A stretch of 7,137 nucleotides of DNA. It comes from WHTB01 sp050699035. Lineage in GTDB: Bacteria > Actinomycetota > Actinomycetes > Propionibacteriales > Nocardioidaceae. The notes beneath the pieces are model-generated. The model ran no database searches. It was given only the letters and a program-made list of their open reading frames with translations, and was not told the origin of the DNA. Shown one piece after another: positions 5,345 through 7,137 of the stretch. How positions within the stretch are numbered: position 1 is the stretch's first letter; each line of letters opens with the position of its first letter. The stretch covers positions 1-7,137 of the forward strand of contig JBOHDE010000207.1 of the NCBI GenBank assembly GCA_050699035.1, in the 5' to 3' direction. Both the position numbers and the translations under genes were made by a program.

Positions 5345-6067
5345 ATGTCGGGGGACGCCTGGCAGGTTCCCACCGTGGTCGGTAGCGCCCGCCGCAGGTT
5401 GGGCGGCACGGTGCGTGACCGCGCTGCGCGGGAGCTGCGCGACCGGATCCTCGTCGGCGACCTTGCGTCGGGTTCACGAATCGACCTGGACCAGCTCGCC
5501 GCCGAGTTCGGCACCAGCCGGACACCGGTCCGTGAAGCGTGCCTCGAGCTGGCACACGAAGGGCTCGTCCGGGTCGCACCACGAAGTGGGGTCACCGTTA
5601 TCGGCGTAACGCCCGAGGATACCGTCGAGAACTTCGCTGTGATGGCAGTGCTCTCAGGGGTCGCCGCAGCGTGGGCTGCCGAGCGCATCACTCCTGACGA
5701 GCTGAAAGTGGTCCGCGGGCTCCGGACGTCCGTGATCGCGGCGGTCGAGTCGGAAGGCGACATCGCGACGGCGAACTGGGAGTTCCACCGGGCGATCAAC
5801 CGGGCGAGTCGGTCGCCACGTCTGCTTCGCCTGCTCAGCCAGACCGGCCGGATGATCCCGATGAGCTTCTTCCGGGTGTTCCCCGAACAGATCCCGTGCA
5901 GCCTCGAGGACCACGACGCCCTTGTCGACGCTCTGACGGCGAGAGATCCGGCCTCTGCGCGGAAGGTGACCGAGCGGCACTTCGCGGAGTCCGGACGCTT
6001 GGTATCCGCACACCTCGAGGCTGGCGACTGGACGCCGGCAACTAGGGTTCTCGGCTCTCCGATGTAG
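5345..6067 (+). CDS. GntR-family transcriptional regulator, FCD (FadR/VanR-like) subfamily
   Basis: 240 aa, standard size. The N-terminal winged helix spans about 20-87: RDRILVGDLASGSRI, the recognition region LAAEFGTSRTPVREACLEL (51-69), then the wing EGLVRVAPRSGVTV. The C-terminal FCD effector domain is all-helical, with three likely metal-binding histidines: His148 (EFHRAI), His190 (EDHDALVDAL) and His212 (ERHFAESG). The usual fourth ligand, an aspartate four residues before the first histidine, is Asn144 here. FCD regulators commonly bind small carboxylates and release DNA. Encoded 70 nt after the CoA-transferase, it is the natural local controller of the TRAP/mutase/crotonase genes, probably through the three ATATAT sites. 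Start: ATG 5345 with AGGTGA 10 nt upstream; GTG 5339 (two residues longer) is possible and would overlap the leader stop. Family certain, ligand unknown. Confidence 0.92.
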   Translation: MSGDAWQVPTVVGSARRRLGGTVRDRAARELRDRILVGDLASGSRIDLDQLAAEFGTSRTPVREACLELAHEGLVRVAPRSGVTVIGVTPEDTVENFAVMAVLSGVAAAWAAERITPDELKVVRGLRTSVIAAVESEGDIATANWEFHRAINRASRSPRLLRLLSQTGRMIPMSFFRVFPEQIPCSLEDHDALVDALTARDPASARKVTERHFAESGRLVSAHLEAGDWTPATRVLGSPM

Positions 6068-6097
6068 CGCCGCACCGGATCGTGCCTGGAGAGTGAC

Positions 6098-6124
6098 CTG
6101 AGCTGGAGCGACGCCGGCGCTCAG
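6098..6124. terminator. Weak inverted repeat between convergent genes, possible bidirectional terminator
   Basis: The 60-bp gap between the convergent GntR and TetR genes holds CTGAGC (6098-6103) and its exact reverse complement GCTCAG (6119-6124). A partly overlapping pairing, GCTGGAGCG with CGCTCAGC (one bulged base), is also possible. Neither is followed by a T-run on either strand, so this is a terminator candidate by position more than by form. Confidence 0.3.
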
Positions 6125-6127
6125 CGG

Positions 6128-6652
6128 TCATGACGGGATTCGGAGCTCGAACGCGAGGAGCGCGGCGCGGGCCTGCTGGGGCGCAGTACCTTCGCCGACC
6201 GCGTCGAGCGCTGCTCGCCAGGTGGCGGCGAGCACTCGGCCGAGAATGGGGGACACCGGGGTGGCGCTCACATTCAGCATCTCGGCCAGCCGGTCGTGTG
6301 CTGCCCCCGTGGGCGGAGCTCCCAAGAGGTGGAGGAAGCCTTCGCGGACGGCGAAGTCGAACCCAACCAGCAGCGCGGCCGTTACGGCCGCGGAGCGATC
6401 CGATGCTGGCGTCGTCGCCGCGAGGGCGCCTTCCATCCGGTCCAGCAGTCGCTGCTCGACGTCCTCCCGCACGAAGGTGTAGAGCCCGAGCTTGCTGCCG
6501 AAGTGATGGTAGAGCGCGCCGGTGGTGACTTCCCCCGCCGCCGCCAGCTCGCCCACCGTGACTTCGTCGAAGGGGCGCGCCCCGAATGCCTTGACCGCGG
6601 CGAGCGCGAGCCTGCCCTTCGGGGAGGTCGATACCGGGATCCACTCGCGCAT
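6128..6652 (-). CDS. TetR-family transcriptional regulator
   Basis: 174 aa, somewhat shorter than the usual 190-210. The N-terminal helix-turn-helix is well preserved: FDEVTVGELAAAGEVTTGAL (28-47) followed by YHHFGSKLGLYTFV (48-61), the standard TetR recognition helix and following segment. The remainder is a helical ligand-binding domain too variable to assign. The ATG at 6652 has no clear Shine-Dalgarno; CATTAT lies just upstream on the same strand, so a leaderless transcript is possible. It is divergent from the VOC gene, with an inverted repeat in the 58-bp gap, which suggests that it represses itself and that gene. It is convergent with the GntR gene and nothing ties it to the mutase pathway. 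Family certain, ligand unknown. Confidence 0.9.
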   Translation of the reverse strand: MREWIPVSTSPKGRLALAAVKAFGARPFDEVTVGELAAAGEVTTGALYHHFGSKLGLYTFVREDVEQRLLDRMEGALAATTPASDRSAAVTAALLVGFDFAVREGFLHLLGAPPTGAAHDRLAEMLNVSATPVSPILGRVLAATWRAALDAVGEGTAPQQARAALLAFELRIPS

Positions 6653-6655
6653 AGG

Positions 6656-6672
6656 GACATAATGTCGTTATG
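6656..6672. promoter_or_regulatory. Inverted repeat, likely TetR operator
   Basis: GACATAATGTCGTTATG contains two overlapping palindromes: GACAT-A-ATGTC (6656-6666) and CATAA-TGTCG-TTATG (6658-6672). They lie 4-20 nt upstream of the TetR ATG, covering its likely -10, and in the only gap between the TetR and VOC genes. A wider inverted pair, GTCGTTA (6664-6670) and TTACGAC (6689-6695), flanks the likely VOC promoter. Position and symmetry fit a TetR dimer site; the exact operator cannot be chosen by eye. Confidence 0.5.
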
Positions 6673-6710
6673 CTTTGAGTTAATCCAGTTACGACACCCA
6701 AGGATGCGCC

Positions 6711-7061
6711 ATGAAGCTTGAGTTTCTGTTCGTCCCGACCTCCGACCTGAGCGCGTCGCTCGCCCTCTACCGCGATGGCCTCGGCTTCACCGAGGTCTGG
6801 CGCGAGGGCGACACGACGGTCGCGCTGACCCTGCCCGGCTCCGATGTGCAGCTCATGCTCGATGCCAACGACCCCAAAGCCCCGCTCGGGCCAGTTTTCG
6901 TCGTCGACAGCGTCGAGGCCTTCCACGCGGCCCGGGCGGAGTCACTCACCGTGGTCGAGAAACCCTCGGAGATCCCTGGTGGCTTCATGGCCACCTACCA
7001 GGACCCCGGCGGGGCCACCCTCTACGTCATGGACCAGTCAACGGACTCCGCCACCCAGTAA
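6711..7061 (+). CDS. Small VOC-superfamily protein (glyoxalase/bleomycin-resistance fold)
   Basis: 116 aa, the length of a one-chain, two-module VOC protein. The first module shows the typical SDLSASLALYRDGLGF (11-26) and an antiparallel strand set ending at VQLMLDA (46-52). The second module runs from PVFVVDSVEAFHAA (61-74) to the family signature YQDPGGATLYVMDQ (96-109). The four usual metal-ligand positions (His/Glu/His/Glu) appear to be Phe5, Gln47, Pro61 and Leu104 or Tyr105, so a metal-dependent lyase or dioxygenase is unlikely; drug-binding or another non-metal role is more plausible. The ATG at 6711 is preceded by AAGGA with 6 nt spacing. It is divergent from, and probably regulated by, the TetR gene. 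The substrate cannot be inferred. Confidence 0.88.
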   Translation: MKLEFLFVPTSDLSASLALYRDGLGFTEVWREGDTTVALTLPGSDVQLMLDANDPKAPLGPVFVVDSVEAFHAARAESLTVVEKPSEIPGGFMATYQDPGGATLYVMDQSTDSATQ

Positions 7062-7137
7062 GGGCGGTGGGCTCAGACGCACCGCGCCATTGCCTGCCTG
7101 GGCCACCCGTCGAGGCGCGCCGACGGCAACGAACAGG

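Noticed and set aside
6042..6926. Minus-strand open frame (294 codons) spanning the TetR/VOC gap
   Set aside because: It overlaps the VOC gene antisense and the TetR gene in another frame, and crosses the intergenic operator; the translation is low-complexity.
7062..7137. Possible 3' end of a convergent minus-strand gene at the right edge
   Set aside because: Only 76 bases remain. One minus frame ends near 7071 (about 20 codons before the edge), but this is too short to tell from chance and no motif is visible.

Overview
The window is high-GC DNA (roughly two thirds G+C by eye) with GC-rich third codon positions, tight gene packing and apparently leaderless starts. This suggests an actinomycete (high-GC Gram-positive); I cannot name a genus. 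There are no RNA genes, insertion sequences or CRISPR arrays.

Layout. On the minus strand, reading leftwards from about 1925, lie a crotonase-fold gene (1131-1925) and then a TRAP-transporter solute-binding lipoprotein (DctP family, 1-1021) that runs off the left edge. Divergent from them, on the plus strand, is a tight set: the catalytic subunit of an adenosylcobalamin-dependent acyl-CoA mutase (1979-3598), its separate B12-binding subunit (3600-4022), a family III (CaiB/BaiF) CoA-transferase (4015-5274) and a GntR/FCD regulator (5345-6067). Beyond a convergent 60-bp gap is a second, probably unrelated module: a TetR-type regulator (6128-6652, minus) divergent from a small VOC (glyoxalase/bleomycin-resistance fold) protein (6711-7061).

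How the genes may work together. The first six genes read as one carboxylate-degradation unit: TRAP uptake, CoA activation by CoA transfer, B12 carbon-skeleton rearrangement, then a crotonase-type step, under a local GntR regulator. The mutase keeps the Tyr/Arg pair that marks methylmalonyl-CoA-type (carboxylated) substrates but has lost several otherwise near-invariant active-site residues. The crotonase lacks the second catalytic glutamate of true hydratases and resembles the malonyl-type CoA decarboxylases. The set therefore parallels the E. coli Sbm-YgfG-YgfH cycle (CoA-transferase, mutase, decarboxylase). The inference is a (substituted) succinyl-CoA to (substituted) malonyl-CoA to acyl-CoA + CO2 route for a substrate not yet known.

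Regulation. The only three ATATAT hexamers in the window lie just upstream of the TRAP gene, in the crotonase/mutase divergent gap, and at the CoA-transferase/GntR junction. They share a longer core, CAA-N(0-2)-(G/C)ATATAT(C/T)AG. They are good candidates for the GntR operator, overlapping the -10 elements of the promoters it controls.
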